DNA of 64,000 nucleotides from Devriesea agamarum (GCF_900070355.1 NZ_LN849456.1:310001-374000); one strand, 5' to 3'. Shown: positions 49,673 through 60,151, counted from the first letter of the stretch. Notes: a model not told the origin generated them from the sequence alone. A program made the numbers and translations.

Positions 49673-50146
49673 CTAAGCCGTTTCAGCAGCTCGAGGCGGT
49701 AGCAGCATAGTGGTGACGGTGCAGGTGCACAGCAGATGCTTGCGTTTGTCCGTCACCTCCACCAGGTATGAAGCCAGCTGCTTACCGAGATGGCGGGCGG
49801 TTGCGGTGGCAATCACTTCCCCCGACCGAGCCGACCGGTGATGGGTGGCCGACACGTCGACTCCGACCGCGGTTGCGCCGTCGCCATGAATTGTTCGAGC
49901 GTGCACGAAGGCGGCCAGGGATGCCACAGTTTCCGCTAGGGCAATGGATGCCCCACCGTGCAGAAGACCGGCTGGTTGGGTGTTCCCGGCCACCGGCATG
50001 CGGATGACACCGCCCTCGGCGGAGAGGTCTAACAGCTCCATATTCATGCGCGAGCACAGGGTGCCCGGGAGCTGGGAACGGACCGCCTCGATGATTCCAG
50101 GGTCGGTCGCAGCGGTGCGTCGGGAGCGAGCATGAGCGCGATTCAC
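49673..50146 (-). CDS. Hotdog-fold thioesterase, PaaI-like
   Basis: A 157-residue single hotdog domain. The central helix GLLHGGASIALAETVASLAA has the HGGA and Glu positions used for acyl-CoA hydrolysis in this family, and GVDVSATHHRSARSG is the following strand pair. The substrate is unknown. It starts at GTG and its start region overlaps the spacer before polA, with which it is divergent. Confidence 0.87.
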   Translation of the reverse strand: MNRAHARSRRTAATDPGIIEAVRSQLPGTLCSRMNMELLDLSAEGGVIRMPVAGNTQPAGLLHGGASIALAETVASLAAFVHARTIHGDGATAVGVDVSATHHRSARSGEVIATATARHLGKQLASYLVEVTDKRKHLLCTCTVTTMLLPPRAAETA

Positions 50147-50227
50147 GGGTCAAGGGTGTCATGGAGCGTGGTCCGTGTGCCAGTTCTGGCGTTGCGAGCT
50201 TCGCTCTTTGTGGACGAGACTTGCGGC

Positions 50228-52924
50228 ATGGACCAGACCCGCATGCTTCTCGTTGATGGCCACTCAATGGCGTTCCGCGCGTTTTTCGCCTTGCCTGCCG
50301 AGAGTTTCAGTGACGGCCGGGGACAGGCCACGAATGCGGTCTATGGTTTTACAAACATGCTGTTTAACGTGGTCACGACGGAGAAACCAACCCATGTTGC
50401 GGTAGCGTTCGACCTTCCGGGTGGCACCTTTAGGGACCGGATCTACGACCAGTACAAGGCGGGTAGGGCTTCGACTCCTCCGGAGTTCATCGGACAGATC
50501 GAGCTAATTCAGCGAGTGCTCGATGCCTTGGGTGTGTGTTGGCTGACAGCTGAGGATCACGAAGCGGATGATGTGGTCGCCACACTTGCCCGCAGAATCT
50601 CACAACGCGGGGGTGAGGTCTTGGTGTGCACTTCTGACCGGGATGCCATTCAGTTAGTCGATGACCAGACCACGGTGTTGCAGCCGCGCAAGGGCGTGAC
50701 TGACCTTGTGAGGATGACCCCACAGGCTGTGTGGGACAAGTACGGTGTGACCCCGCAGCAGTATCCGGAGCTGGCAGCGCTCGTGGGGGAGAGCGCCGAT
50801 AACCTTCCAGGGGTGCCGGGGGTGGGGCCGAAAACCGCCGCGAAGTGGATTGGCATGTACGGCTCCTTGGAGCAGATTGTGGCCAGGGCGGAAGAGATTA
50901 AAGGGAAGGCAGGGCAGTCCCTGCGCGATCACCTCGACGATGTTGAGCGCAACCGGCGCATGAACGCGGCGGTGACCACCCTCGATCTTCCTGATGACGA
51001 TGCACTGTATCGGCTTGGACGCGGCTCGCGTCAGGCGCTTGCAGAGGTCTTCGACAATCTTGCGTTTCACACCATCAGGCAGCGGGTGCCGGATCTGTTT
51101 TTGGCAGATGCTCCTGAGGCCCCGGCTGCTCCGTCGGCGCCTGATAGCCCGCGCGATGTGACGAAGCCTCTGATTGATTCCGGCGATGGTCTGATTGCGG
51201 CGCTGACGCGCTGGCGAGCGGATGGCGGGGCTGTGGTTGCCACCGGAACCTGGGAACAGGGGGCGGGTGATGCTCATCACCTGGCGATTGCTGGCTGCGA
51301 TGGGGTCGCCGTGGTTGCCTTAAGTGATCTCACCTCGGAGGCGGAGAAGGCTTTAGCGGCTTGGTTATCTGACCCGGAGATTCCGCTCACGGCGCACGAT
51401 GCCAAGCGGGTAGCGCACCTTATGGCTTCGCGCGGTATGGATGTGTGCGGGGTTGTGATGGACCTGGGGATCGCCGAGTTCCTGTGCCGACCTGATCAAC
51501 GTCCGGCCACCATTGCGCAACTGGCTCTGCGCCACTTGCATGAAGACATCGAGGCGGAAGTGGGGGCGTCCGAACAACTTGCACTCGATCTCGATGGTGA
51601 GAGTGTGGCGGCCCAGGCCACTGCGCTCGCTCGGCAGGCGGATGCGGTTGCTCGGGTGGGGGAGGTGCTTGCGGCCGATGTCGCTGCCCGCGGAGCCGAG
51701 AATCTGCTAGAGACCTTGGAACTGCCGTTACAGTCGGTGATCGCAGATATGGAAGCGATCGGTATTGCCACCGATGACACCGTGCTGTCAGATCTCGATG
51801 CCGCACATGCGCAGCGTCAGCGTGAGGTTGCCGAAGCGGCTTTTGCGGAAATCGGTGGGGACCGGATCAATCTTGGTTCACCGAAGCAGCTTCAAGAGGT
51901 GCTGTTTACGCGCTTGGACATGCCGAAAACCCGGAAGACTAAAACCGGCTATTCAACGGATGCGGAATCCCTGACCGATCTGTTTGCGCGGACCGGACAT
52001 CCGTTCCTCGAGCATCTGCTCGCTCACCGCGATGTCACTAAGATGCGTCAGATTATCGAAACGTTGCGCAAATCTATTGCCGACGATGGCCGCATTCATA
52101 CGACGTTCCACCAAAACATTGCGGCTACCGGTCGACTGTCCTCGAACAGTCCCAATTTGCAGAATATTCCCGCGCGTACAGCTGAGGGGCGGCGAATTCG
52201 GGAAGCCTTCCGATGCAGCGACGGTTTTGACACTTTAATGACTGCTGACTATTCGCAGATTGAAATGCGCATCATGGCTCATCTGTGCGGGGATGAAGGA
52301 CTGATTGAAGCATTCCGCAGCGGTGAGGACTTACACGTGTTTGTTGCCTCCCGGGTGTTCGGGGTGGCTGCGGACGAGGTGGACAGCGCCATGCGCTCAA
52401 AGACCAAAGCCGTCTCCTATGGGCTCGCATACGGCCTGTCTGCCTTTGGTTTGGCTCGTCAGCTGCATATCAGCCAGACGGAGGCGACCGCGTTGCGTGA
52501 CGGCTATTTTGAACGGTTTGGAAAGGTGCGGGACTATTTGCGCGCCTCGGTGGAGACTGCCCGGGAGAAGGGGTACACCGAGACGATTCTCGGACGCAGG
52601 CGTTATCTTCCCGACCTCGGTTCGGATAACCGTCAGCGTCGGGAGAATGCCGAGCGGGTCGCATTAAACTCGCCTATTCAGGGTTCAGCTGCCGACATCA
52701 TCAAGCTGGCGATGCTGGGTGTGCAACGGGAGTTGACCGCGCGCGCTTTGCAATCGCGGATGCTGCTTCAGGTGCACGATGAACTGGTGTTGGACATTGC
52801 GCCGGGCGAGGAATCTGAGGTGCGCCAGCTAGTGGTGGAGCAGATGGGCGGCGCGTACGATCTGTCGGTGCCTTTAGAAGTTTCGGTGGGAACAGGTCCG
52901 ACGTGGGCGGCGGCAGCGCACTGA
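50228..52924 (+). CDS. polA: DNA polymerase I
   Basis: It fills gaps and removes RNA primers. The 898-residue protein has an N-terminal 5'-3' exonuclease (LLVDGHSMAFRAFFAL, EADDVVATLA, GVPGVGPKTAAKW), a degenerate middle domain (about residues 320-500) lacking the Asp/Glu proofreading residues, and the polymerase with motif A DYSQIEMRIMAH, motif B around KAVSYGLAYG and motif C VHDEL. Loss of proofreading is usual in actinobacterial PolA. The ATG at 50228 begins the family sequence; a longer upstream frame adds 32 unlike residues. Confidence 0.97.
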   Translation: MDQTRMLLVDGHSMAFRAFFALPAESFSDGRGQATNAVYGFTNMLFNVVTTEKPTHVAVAFDLPGGTFRDRIYDQYKAGRASTPPEFIGQIELIQRVLDALGVCWLTAEDHEADDVVATLARRISQRGGEVLVCTSDRDAIQLVDDQTTVLQPRKGVTDLVRMTPQAVWDKYGVTPQQYPELAALVGESADNLPGVPGVGPKTAAKWIGMYGSLEQIVARAEEIKGKAGQSLRDHLDDVERNRRMNAAVTTLDLPDDDALYRLGRGSRQALAEVFDNLAFHTIRQRVPDLFLADAPEAPAAPSAPDSPRDVTKPLIDSGDGLIAALTRWRADGGAVVATGTWEQGAGDAHHLAIAGCDGVAVVALSDLTSEAEKALAAWLSDPEIPLTAHDAKRVAHLMASRGMDVCGVVMDLGIAEFLCRPDQRPATIAQLALRHLHEDIEAEVGASEQLALDLDGESVAAQATALARQADAVARVGEVLAADVAARGAENLLETLELPLQSVIADMEAIGIATDDTVLSDLDAAHAQRQREVAEAAFAEIGGDRINLGSPKQLQEVLFTRLDMPKTRKTKTGYSTDAESLTDLFARTGHPFLEHLLAHRDVTKMRQIIETLRKSIADDGRIHTTFHQNIAATGRLSSNSPNLQNIPARTAEGRRIREAFRCSDGFDTLMTADYSQIEMRIMAHLCGDEGLIEAFRSGEDLHVFVASRVFGVAADEVDSAMRSKTKAVSYGLAYGLSAFGLARQLHISQTEATALRDGYFERFGKVRDYLRASVETAREKGYTETILGRRRYLPDLGSDNRQRRENAERVALNSPIQGSAADIIKLAMLGVQRELTARALQSRMLLQVHDELVLDIAPGEESEVRQLVVEQMGGAYDLSVPLEVSVGTGPTWAAAAH

Positions 52925-52968
52925 GCAGAACCGTCGAGTTGATCGTTCACGCTCGAACAGCGTGGGGT

Positions 52969-53811
52969 TCATCGGTCCTGGCGTGTGCAACACCAGATGG
53001 CGGTGCCGGGAAGTATCTCTCCGCGCACTTTGGACCATCCGCCCCAGGTGCGGGCGTGTGGTGACCATTCGGGTTCGACCAGGTCGACAATCGTGAACCC
53101 TGCGGCGACCAGGTGGCGAACCCAGTCGCCGAGGGTACGGTGATGTTCGCTGTAGCTGAGCCGTCCTTGCTCATCGTGTTCTGTATACGGGGTTCGATCG
53201 AAATATGGGCGGTCAGCGCGTAGGCCGCGTTCCGACGGGTCATCGGGGAAGGCCCAGCGCACTGGGTGGCTGACTGAGGCGACAAATCGCCCGCCGTCGC
53301 ACAGAACTCGGGCGACCTGCCGCAGCGCTGTGTCCAGATCTGCGACGAAGGGGAATGCGCCGTAACTGGTGAAGACATGGGTGAAGGACGCGTCCTCGAA
53401 CGGAAGCTTCAAAATGTCGGCTTGAACTGTCGGGACGCAGATTCCGCTTTCGTCATCGAGGCGTCTCGCTTGGTCGAGCATTCCGCGAGAGAGATCACAC
53501 CCGATGACGTCGATTCCCTGGGAGAGCAGCCATCGGCTGCCTTGTGCTGCTCCGCAACCTACTTCGAGAACTCGGCCCCGGCGCAGTTCCTCCAGTGGGC
53601 CGAGCAGTTGAGCGTCGCGTTCGAGCAGGCGTTCTGGGCCCCAGGACAGTTCGACATCGCCTAGATCATGCCGATGCTCGGCGATGTAGGAGGGTGCTTC
53701 GACATCCCAGAAATTGCGGTGTGCCGCGGAGTCCTCGGTGAGCTCAGCGGTCAGAGAATCAGGCTGAAGGGGTTTCGGCTGCGGGTTGGGATGGCGGATG
53801 GGGTTGGTCAT
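52969..53811 (-). CDS. Class I SAM-dependent methyltransferase
   Basis: A 280-residue methyltransferase. SAM motif I is VLEVGCGAAQGSRWL, followed by DVIGCDLS, the acidic end of strand 2, and a ADILKLPFED block. The substrate is unknown; the fold resembles small-molecule or ubiquinone-type methyltransferases. The ATG at 53811 has GGAGG 4 nt upstream, favouring it over a start 25 codons earlier. It converges with polA; the same neighbour is common near polA/rpsA in actinobacteria. Confidence 0.87.
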   Translation of the reverse strand: MTNPIRHPNPQPKPLQPDSLTAELTEDSAAHRNFWDVEAPSYIAEHRHDLGDVELSWGPERLLERDAQLLGPLEELRRGRVLEVGCGAAQGSRWLLSQGIDVIGCDLSRGMLDQARRLDDESGICVPTVQADILKLPFEDASFTHVFTSYGAFPFVADLDTALRQVARVLCDGGRFVASVSHPVRWAFPDDPSERGLRADRPYFDRTPYTEHDEQGRLSYSEHHRTLGDWVRHLVAAGFTIVDLVEPEWSPHARTWGGWSKVRGEILPGTAIWCCTRQDR

Positions 53812-54071
53812 AACGCCTCCGGGCGAGTATGGCAGCGCGATCGGGCTGGAAAAATTCGTGCGGGAATGTCTTTGACCATGGATCAAGGGCGGGCTAGACT
53901 CAGATGCATCTGTGTTGCGACCTTCCGCTGACTCTAGATTGCAGGTTCTAATTGCAGGTCCCGGCTTTGTCTGGCCTGTGACAACTTGGAATGGGTGCGG
54001 TTCGTAGCCACGCAGGCAGCATTCAGAATACTGTCCCTACTCATTTCTGTCCCGACGGAGCTTCGACCTAC

Positions 54072-55553
54072 ATGACCAGCGTGACCGACGCCAACGCGGC
54101 ACCCCAGATCGCCATCAACGATATCGGCAGCGCCGATGATTTCATGGCCGCCATCGACTCGACCATCAAGTACTTCAACGATGGCGACATCGTCGAGGGC
54201 ACCGTGGTGAAGGTCGACCGTGACGAGGTTCTCCTCGATATCGGCTACAAGACCGAGGGTGTTATCCCCTCCCGTGAGCTGTCCATCAAGCACGACGTTG
54301 ACCCCGGTGAGGTGGTTGAGGTCGGCGACGAGATCGAGGCCTTGGTCCTGCAGAAGGAGGACAAAGAAGGCCGTCTGATCCTGTCCAAGAAGCGTGCGCA
54401 GTACGAGCGCGCCTGGGGCACGATCGAGCAGATCAAGGAAGACGACGGCGTTGTCACCGGCACCGTCATCGAGGTTGTCAAGGGCGGCCTCATCGTCGAT
54501 ATCGGTCTGCGTGGCTTCCTACCCGCCTCCCTCGTTGAAATGCGCCGCGTGCGTGACCTGCAGCCGTATGTCGGTCAGGAACTCGAGGCGAAAATCATCG
54601 AGCTGGATAAGAACCGCAACAACGTGGTCCTTTCCCGCCGCGCCTACCTCGAGCAGACCCAGTCGGCCGTGCGCAGCGACTTCCTGCAGACCCTCCAGAA
54701 GGGCCAGATTCGCGACGGTCACGTCTCCTCCATCGTCAACTTCGGCGCATTCGTCGATCTCGGCGGTGTGGACGGCCTCGTGCACGTCTCTGAGCTGTCC
54801 TGGAAGCACATCGACCACCCGAGCGAGGTTGTCGAGGTTGGTACCCCGGTCACCGTCCAGGTGCTCGATGTCGACATGGACCGCGAGCGTGTCTCCCTGT
54901 CGCTGAAGGCCACTCAGGAAGATCCGTGGCAGCACTTCGCACGCACCCACGCCATTGGCCAGGTCGTGCCCGGTAAGGTCACCAAGCTGGTTCCCTTCGG
55001 CGCCTTCGTGCGCGTGGAGGACGGCATCGAGGGCCTCGTGCACATTTCCGAGCTGGCTGTGCGCCACGTGGATCTGCCCGAGCAGGTTGTCACCGTTGAC
55101 CAGGACGTGTTCGTCAAGGTCATCGACATCGACCTCGAACGTCGTCGGATCTCCCTGTCGCTCAAGCAGGCGAACGAGGGTGTCGATCCCGAGGGTGACG
55201 ACACCACCTTCGACCCGGCTCTGTACGGTATGGCCGCAGAGTACGACGAGAACGGCGAGTACAAGTACCCCGAGGGCTTCGACCCGGAGACCAACGAATG
55301 GCTCCCGGGTTACGAGAAGCAGCGCGAAGACTGGGAGAGCGAGTACGCCAAGGCATACGAGCGGTGGAACCAGCACAAGGCTCAGGTTGCCGAGGCTCTG
55401 AAGGCCGAGGACGAGAGCGCTGCTGCACCGGCTGCAGGCGCCCCCGCAGCAAATGGAGGAGCAACCTCCTACCAGTCCAGCCCGGCCGACGCTGGCACCC
55501 TGGCCTCCGACGAGGCGCTGGCTGCCCTGCGCGAAAAGCTCACCGGTAACTGA
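54072..55553 (+). CDS. rpsA: 30S ribosomal protein S1
   Basis: S1 helps bind and unfold mRNA on the 30S subunit. The 493-residue protein has four S1 RNA-binding repeats, at about residues 35-110, 125-190, 205-275 and 290-365 (for example GDIVEGTVVKVDRDEVLLDIG and SSIVNFGAFVDLGGVDGLVHVSELS-type repeats). The last ~110 residues are acidic and then Ala/Pro-rich and likely flexible. Codon use is strongly biased to C-ending codons, as for a highly expressed gene. The ATG at 54072 follows CGGAG. Confidence 0.97.
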   Translation: MTSVTDANAAPQIAINDIGSADDFMAAIDSTIKYFNDGDIVEGTVVKVDRDEVLLDIGYKTEGVIPSRELSIKHDVDPGEVVEVGDEIEALVLQKEDKEGRLILSKKRAQYERAWGTIEQIKEDDGVVTGTVIEVVKGGLIVDIGLRGFLPASLVEMRRVRDLQPYVGQELEAKIIELDKNRNNVVLSRRAYLEQTQSAVRSDFLQTLQKGQIRDGHVSSIVNFGAFVDLGGVDGLVHVSELSWKHIDHPSEVVEVGTPVTVQVLDVDMDRERVSLSLKATQEDPWQHFARTHAIGQVVPGKVTKLVPFGAFVRVEDGIEGLVHISELAVRHVDLPEQVVTVDQDVFVKVIDIDLERRRISLSLKQANEGVDPEGDDTTFDPALYGMAAEYDENGEYKYPEGFDPETNEWLPGYEKQREDWESEYAKAYERWNQHKAQVAEALKAEDESAAAPAAGAPAANGGATSYQSSPADAGTLASDEALAALREKLTGN

Positions 55554-55600
55554 TTTGGACTAACACTCGCGGTTGATCGGAGCTGAACCGGTCACAGCGA

Positions 55601-55642
55601 TGTGATGAGGGGCGGTGCCATATGGCACCGCCCCTCATCACA
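55601..55642 (+). terminator. Perfect 42-nt palindrome after rpsA
   Basis: TGTGATGAGGGGCGGTGCC and its exact complement form a 19-bp stem closed by ATAT, which is itself self-complementary. TTTAATAT follows. It lies 48 nt after rpsA and should terminate this highly expressed gene. Confidence 0.82.
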
Positions 55643-55777
55643 TTTAATATGTCGATTCAATGCGTCGGTTCTCGACGATGGTGAGGCGATCCCGGACGAT
55701 GATAAATCGGCCCTGGACTTTGGCTGGACAGGCCGAAACTACAACGATCTAAATCGGATGAAAGATATGATAATTAC

Positions 55778-57352
55778 GTGAGAAACAGGCAAAAACATAT
55801 GGGTCGGCGATGGCGCAGACCCGCCATTCTCATTCCCTTCGTTCTGTTTCTCATTCTCATCGTGGCCTTTGCGTCCTACATGGTGCCCGAACGCCTCGTA
55901 CGGCTATGGGCCCTCGAGGCTCGGCAGATTGGTCTCGTGCGCCAGGGAACAATGTCAATGTGGCCGATATCCACCGAGCACGGTGACCGCGTGCTTCGGG
56001 TGCAGCTACGTGGAGGCGATAAGGACGATATTGCCACCGGGGTTCGCCTCACGCTACTGTCCTCCGAAGGCCGAGTGACCTGGCATAACGTGGTGATGAC
56101 CACGGATAGTCTCCCGGCGGAGATTGAACAAAGCCCCATGGTGACCACTATTCCGGGAACCTCCACGGTTTTTGTCACCACCTTTGGCCTGCACGGTACG
56201 ACCACCAGGTCTTTCGAGGCTGGCAGTGAGCCACAGCGCGAGGGCCCTGCTCATCAGGGGATACCCGTTGCGGCCTCCAAAAGAGCAATAATCTATGCCC
56301 GCTGCACCATCGCCCCGGACACCTTCGGGAACGGTTGCAGGCTGACCGGTCAGCGACGATCAGATGGAGCCGAGATATGGAGTGCCCCGCTCGCATCGTC
56401 GGACCTAGCGGATGCGCGTGCTCACGCCGACCTGGAACCCGGGTGGGGTTTTCCGGCACCGGGCGTGACCGGATTGGACTTACCGCTGAGCCAAAATGTT
56501 GTGCGTCATCTGCCAGAAGGTTCGGTGCATAGCGCCCGTTACGCGAGAGCTGTCGTCGATCCTGTGACTCCCATGTCCCCGGGGATACGCAATGTTTCCG
56601 GGCCGCTGCCGGGATTTACCGGTGCCGTGTTAGAGGACGGGCGCACCTATCTGATCGACCCCGATCGAGGCCCACTAGGCCCGGGCATCGAGGGGATTCC
56701 GTTATCCGTCGGACCACACGGTCTCATGGTGCGTTCTGCCCACGACGCACTAGTGCGAATCGACGTCGGCGGCATCGAACACCCTGTGAACCTGCCCGCT
56801 CTGAAAGGACGAACCGACTGGTCGGTGAGATCTCTGCCGACCTCGACCGTGGTGAAACTGGGGGATGCTGTCTGGGCAGTCGGAGCAGACCCCGACAAAC
56901 CAGTTCGGCTACCCGCTTCCGCGGCAACATCTGTGACCCGGGCTGTCGCCGGACAAGACGGAACACTGATCGTCACCACCGCGACAGCTGTCGAATCTAT
57001 TGATCTGATCACCGGTACGATGAGGTGGACGCGCCCCCTTAAACATTGCGGATTAGATGATGCCCGCACCCGGATGGCCAGTGGATTCGGGATCATCGCT
57101 ATTTCTTGTCCCACCGTCTTATTTGACGGCTCCTTTGGAACGGGAAACACTATGCAGCTGTCTCGGCTGAGTGCGCAAGACGGGTCTGTGCTCGATACCT
57201 GGAACCTTCCAACTGTGCGTCGCAGAGAGCATATTCGCCGCGACCCCAATGCGCTGGTTATTGCTCCGTTACCCGGTGGGGCGGTGCGCGGAGAACTCGG
57301 GGTGGGGCACCCCGCGTTCATTACCGGAAGCGGGCTCGATAACAGAAGGTGA
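55778..57352 (+). CDS. Membrane-anchored protein, probable beta-propeller
   Basis: I do not recognise a named family. The 524 residues start with a basic segment and one transmembrane helix (about residues 16-36, AILIPFVLFLILIVAFASYM), so the rest should be outside the membrane. The exterior part has repeated blade-like units (..VWAVGADPDKP.., ..DGTLIVTTATAVESIDLITGTMRW..) that recall PQQ-type propellers, and two Cys pairs. No catalytic motif is evident. Start is GTG at 55778; an ATG at 55799 is possible. It is single between rpsA and the HAD gene, with 24 nt to the latter. Confidence 0.7.
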   Translation: MRNRQKHMGRRWRRPAILIPFVLFLILIVAFASYMVPERLVRLWALEARQIGLVRQGTMSMWPISTEHGDRVLRVQLRGGDKDDIATGVRLTLLSSEGRVTWHNVVMTTDSLPAEIEQSPMVTTIPGTSTVFVTTFGLHGTTTRSFEAGSEPQREGPAHQGIPVAASKRAIIYARCTIAPDTFGNGCRLTGQRRSDGAEIWSAPLASSDLADARAHADLEPGWGFPAPGVTGLDLPLSQNVVRHLPEGSVHSARYARAVVDPVTPMSPGIRNVSGPLPGFTGAVLEDGRTYLIDPDRGPLGPGIEGIPLSVGPHGLMVRSAHDALVRIDVGGIEHPVNLPALKGRTDWSVRSLPTSTVVKLGDAVWAVGADPDKPVRLPASAATSVTRAVAGQDGTLIVTTATAVESIDLITGTMRWTRPLKHCGLDDARTRMASGFGIIAISCPTVLFDGSFGTGNTMQLSRLSAQDGSVLDTWNLPTVRRREHIRRDPNALVIAPLPGGAVRGELGVGHPAFITGSGLDNRR

Positions 57353-57375
57353 CCGCGGTACGGCACACTAGAGCT

Positions 57376-58203
57376 ATGACGACCTCACCTGCGCACTCGG
57401 TTCATACCTGGCTCACCGATATGGACGGTGTGCTAGTGCACGAAGACAAGGCTCTTCCAGGGGCTTCTGAGTTCATTGACGCGTTGCGCCGCAACGGGCG
57501 ACGTTTCCTGGTGCTGACAAACAACTCCATTTTTACGCCGCGGGACCTTCGTGCTCGGCTACAGCGCTCTGGCATCGACCTTCCGGAAGAGGCTATTTGG
57601 ACTAGTGCTCTGGCAACCGCGCAGTTCCTTGCCGAACAGTCGCCCGGGTCCTCGGCCTACGTCATCGGGGAAGCAGGCCTGACCAGTGCAATGCACGACG
57701 CCGGTTTTGTTCTGTCTAATACGGATCCCGAATACGTGGTTCTTGGGGAAACTCGCACCTATTCATTTGAAGCGATCACGACGGCGATTCGACTGATCGG
57801 GCGAGGGGCAAAGTTCATCGCCACCAACCCGGATGCCACGGGGCCATCAGCTGAAGGGCCACTTCCGGCAACCGGATCAGTTGCCGCACTCATAACGGAA
57901 GCCACGGGGATCAAGCCTTATTACGTGGGCAAACCAAATCCGCTCATGATGCGCAGCGCGTTGAATCGGATCGAGGCGCACTCGGAGACCACCATGATGA
58001 TCGGTGACCGGATGGATACCGACGTCATCTCCGGTCTCGAAGCCGGTATGCGTACAATTCTGGTTCTCACGGGTTCAACCACCCGAGACCAGATCACTCG
58101 GTTCCCCTATCGCCCGTGGCGAGTGCTGCCATCGATTGCGGAGGTGGTGGACCTCGTGGAAGAACTCGTTCCTTTGGAATCCGAAGAACTCGGCGAAGAC
58201 TGA
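57376..58203 (+). CDS. HAD-IIA family phosphatase (NagD-like)
   Basis: A 275-residue HAD hydrolase with motif I LTDMDGVLVHED, motif II VLTNNS, a C2-type cap, motif III Lys in VGKPNPLMM and motif IV GDRMDTDV. This matches NagD/pNPPase-type enzymes that dephosphorylate sugar or nucleotide phosphates; the substrate cannot be read from sequence. The ATG at 57376 fits the family start. Confidence 0.92.
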   Translation: MTTSPAHSVHTWLTDMDGVLVHEDKALPGASEFIDALRRNGRRFLVLTNNSIFTPRDLRARLQRSGIDLPEEAIWTSALATAQFLAEQSPGSSAYVIGEAGLTSAMHDAGFVLSNTDPEYVVLGETRTYSFEAITTAIRLIGRGAKFIATNPDATGPSAEGPLPATGSVAALITEATGIKPYYVGKPNPLMMRSALNRIEAHSETTMMIGDRMDTDVISGLEAGMRTILVLTGSTTRDQITRFPYRPWRVLPSIAEVVDLVEELVPLESEELGED

Positions 58204-58293
58204 GTGGCGGGGTCGGCACCTGCGGACACATGCCGTGTCCATGAACGACCTGCTGGTCGGAAACGATAGCAGCGGCGTGGGAGAATCGACCGT

Positions 58294-59517
58294 ATGCTTC
58301 GATGGCTCACAGCTGGTGAATCGCACGGCCCCTCTCTGTTGGCGACCGTAGACGGCTTCCCCGCGGGGGTGAGAGTGTGCTCCGACGATATTCGAGATGT
58401 TTTAGCCCGGCGTCGGCTCGGCTACGGGCGCGGTTCGCGCCAGGCGTTTGAACGCGATGAGGTGAGAGTGCTCGCGGGGCTGCGCCATGGCCTTACTTTG
58501 GGCTCGCCGCTCGCAGTGGAAATTGGCAACACGGAGTGGCCGAAGTGGGAGAAGGTGATGTCTCCTGATCCGGTTCCCCCGGAGGATCTGCTCATTGATG
58601 CTGGCACAGGGGATGAGCGAGAGATTGCGCGCAACCGTCCGTTGACCCGTCCGCGTCCAGGCCATGCTGATCTCGCGGGGATGCTGAAATATGGGCATCG
58701 TGAGGCGAGACCGATTCTCGAGCGGGCTAGTGCCCGCGAGACCGCTGCCCGGGTTGTGGTCGGGGCGCTATGTGCTGCGCTCCTCGAACAGACGGCGGGA
58801 ATACGGCTGGTCTCTCACACGGTGGCGGTTGGGCCCGTTGCGGTACCTGAGGATGCCCCGTTACCGAGCCCGGATGATGGTCCGCAGCTCGATACTGACC
58901 CGTTGCGGTGTTTTCACTCGGAGACGTCCACAGCCATGGTCGAGGAAGTGGATCGTTGCCGGGCCGACGGCGACACACTTGGCGGTGTGGTCGAAGTTCT
59001 TGCGTACGGTGTGCCCATTGGTTTAGGTTCGCATACCCAGTGGGACCGCCGTTTAGATGGCAAACTTGCCCAGGCGATCATGTCGATCCAAGCCTTTAAA
59101 GGGGTGGAGATCGGAGATGGCTTCGCAACCGCCAGACGTCGAGGATCGGTGGCGCACGACGAGATTGTCGCTGATGCCTCCGCAAGCGACGGTTCCGGCA
59201 GCCGACGATTGAGTAATCGTGCCGGTGGTCTTGAAGGTGGAATAACCAACGGCCAGGTGCTCCGTGTTCGTGGTGCCATGAAACCGATTTCAACCGTTCC
59301 TCACGCCTTGCGCACGATCGACGTCGCCACCGGTGAGGACACTCGGGCCCACCACCAGCGATCCGATGTGTGTGCGGTGGCGCCAGCTGCTGTGATCGCT
59401 GAAGCGATGGTGGCGATCACCTTGGCAGATGCCCTGATTGAGAAAGCCGGCGGAGACAGCGTCGCTGAGATTCGGGCCCATCTCAAGGCCGGTCGGACTC
59501 AGTCTGGTCTGGGATGA
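58294..59517 (+). CDS. aroC: Chorismate synthase
   Basis: It converts EPSP to chorismate with reduced FMN. The 407-residue protein begins [12 protein letters not shown] and has [28 protein letters not shown] and the late block MKPIST, the FMN and EPSP contacts. It supplies the trp genes of this window. Followed closely by aroK and aroB. Confidence 0.97.
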   Translation: MLRWLTAGESHGPSLLATVDGFPAGVRVCSDDIRDVLARRRLGYGRGSRQAFERDEVRVLAGLRHGLTLGSPLAVEIGNTEWPKWEKVMSPDPVPPEDLLIDAGTGDEREIARNRPLTRPRPGHADLAGMLKYGHREARPILERASARETAARVVVGALCAALLEQTAGIRLVSHTVAVGPVAVPEDAPLPSPDDGPQLDTDPLRCFHSETSTAMVEEVDRCRADGDTLGGVVEVLAYGVPIGLGSHTQWDRRLDGKLAQAIMSIQAFKGVEIGDGFATARRRGSVAHDEIVADASASDGSGSRRLSNRAGGLEGGITNGQVLRVRGAMKPISTVPHALRTIDVATGEDTRAHHQRSDVCAVAPAAVIAEAMVAITLADALIEKAGGDSVAEIRAHLKAGRTQSGLG

Positions 59518-59524
59518 GTGCGCT

Positions 59525-60151
59525 GTGATTGTGCTGATCGGCCCGATGGGTGCGGGCAAAACCACGGTGGGAACGCATCTTGCCCGGGTTCTGGAGTGTC
59601 CGTTCATCGACACAGACGAGGTGGTTGCGCAGCGCCTCGGCCGCACGATCCCGGAGATCTTTGCTGCTGTGGGTGAAGTCGGTTTCCGGGAAGCAGAACA
59701 AGATGCGGTGCTGTCGGTGCTGTCTGGCCCGGAGGGCGCGGCTACCGATCTTTCGGGCTTTTCTCGTGCTCATCAAGCGGGGCCGGTGGTGGCTCTGGGC
59801 GGTGGTGCCCCCACGATCGCGCAGGTGAGGACGGCGTTACGTCCGCACTTGACGATTTACTTGCGTCTGCCGAGTGAGGCTGCGGAGGATCGGCTCGGCA
59901 GCGAGCGCACAGGCGCGTCGCGATTAACACGGCCCTTGCTGGCCGGTGCCGATACGAAAACGGCTATGACGCGTTGGTGCAGGATTGCTGAGGAACGTGA
60001 GCCCATTTATCGAGAGCTGGCAGACGTGACCCTCGATGCGTCGAGATCCGTTGAAGATTTAGTCCAGCAGATCCTTCATGACTTCCATCTACCCAGCGAA
60101 ACCTCGGTTCGTCCATCTATAACCCCCATGATCGGCAAGGAGAGTCTGTGA
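59525..60151 (+). CDS. aroK: Shikimate kinase
   Basis: It phosphorylates shikimate. The 208-residue kinase has the P-loop GPMGAGKTTVG, DTDEVVAQRLGRTI with the Mg/substrate Asp, and VALGGGAPT. The C-terminal ~30 residues extend past the family. The chain starts at GTG 59525, 7 nt after aroC, with a weak site; an upstream frame lies inside aroC. Confidence 0.93.
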   Translation: MIVLIGPMGAGKTTVGTHLARVLECPFIDTDEVVAQRLGRTIPEIFAAVGEVGFREAEQDAVLSVLSGPEGAATDLSGFSRAHQAGPVVALGGGAPTIAQVRTALRPHLTIYLRLPSEAAEDRLGSERTGASRLTRPLLAGADTKTAMTRWCRIAEEREPIYRELADVTLDASRSVEDLVQQILHDFHLPSETSVRPSITPMIGKESL

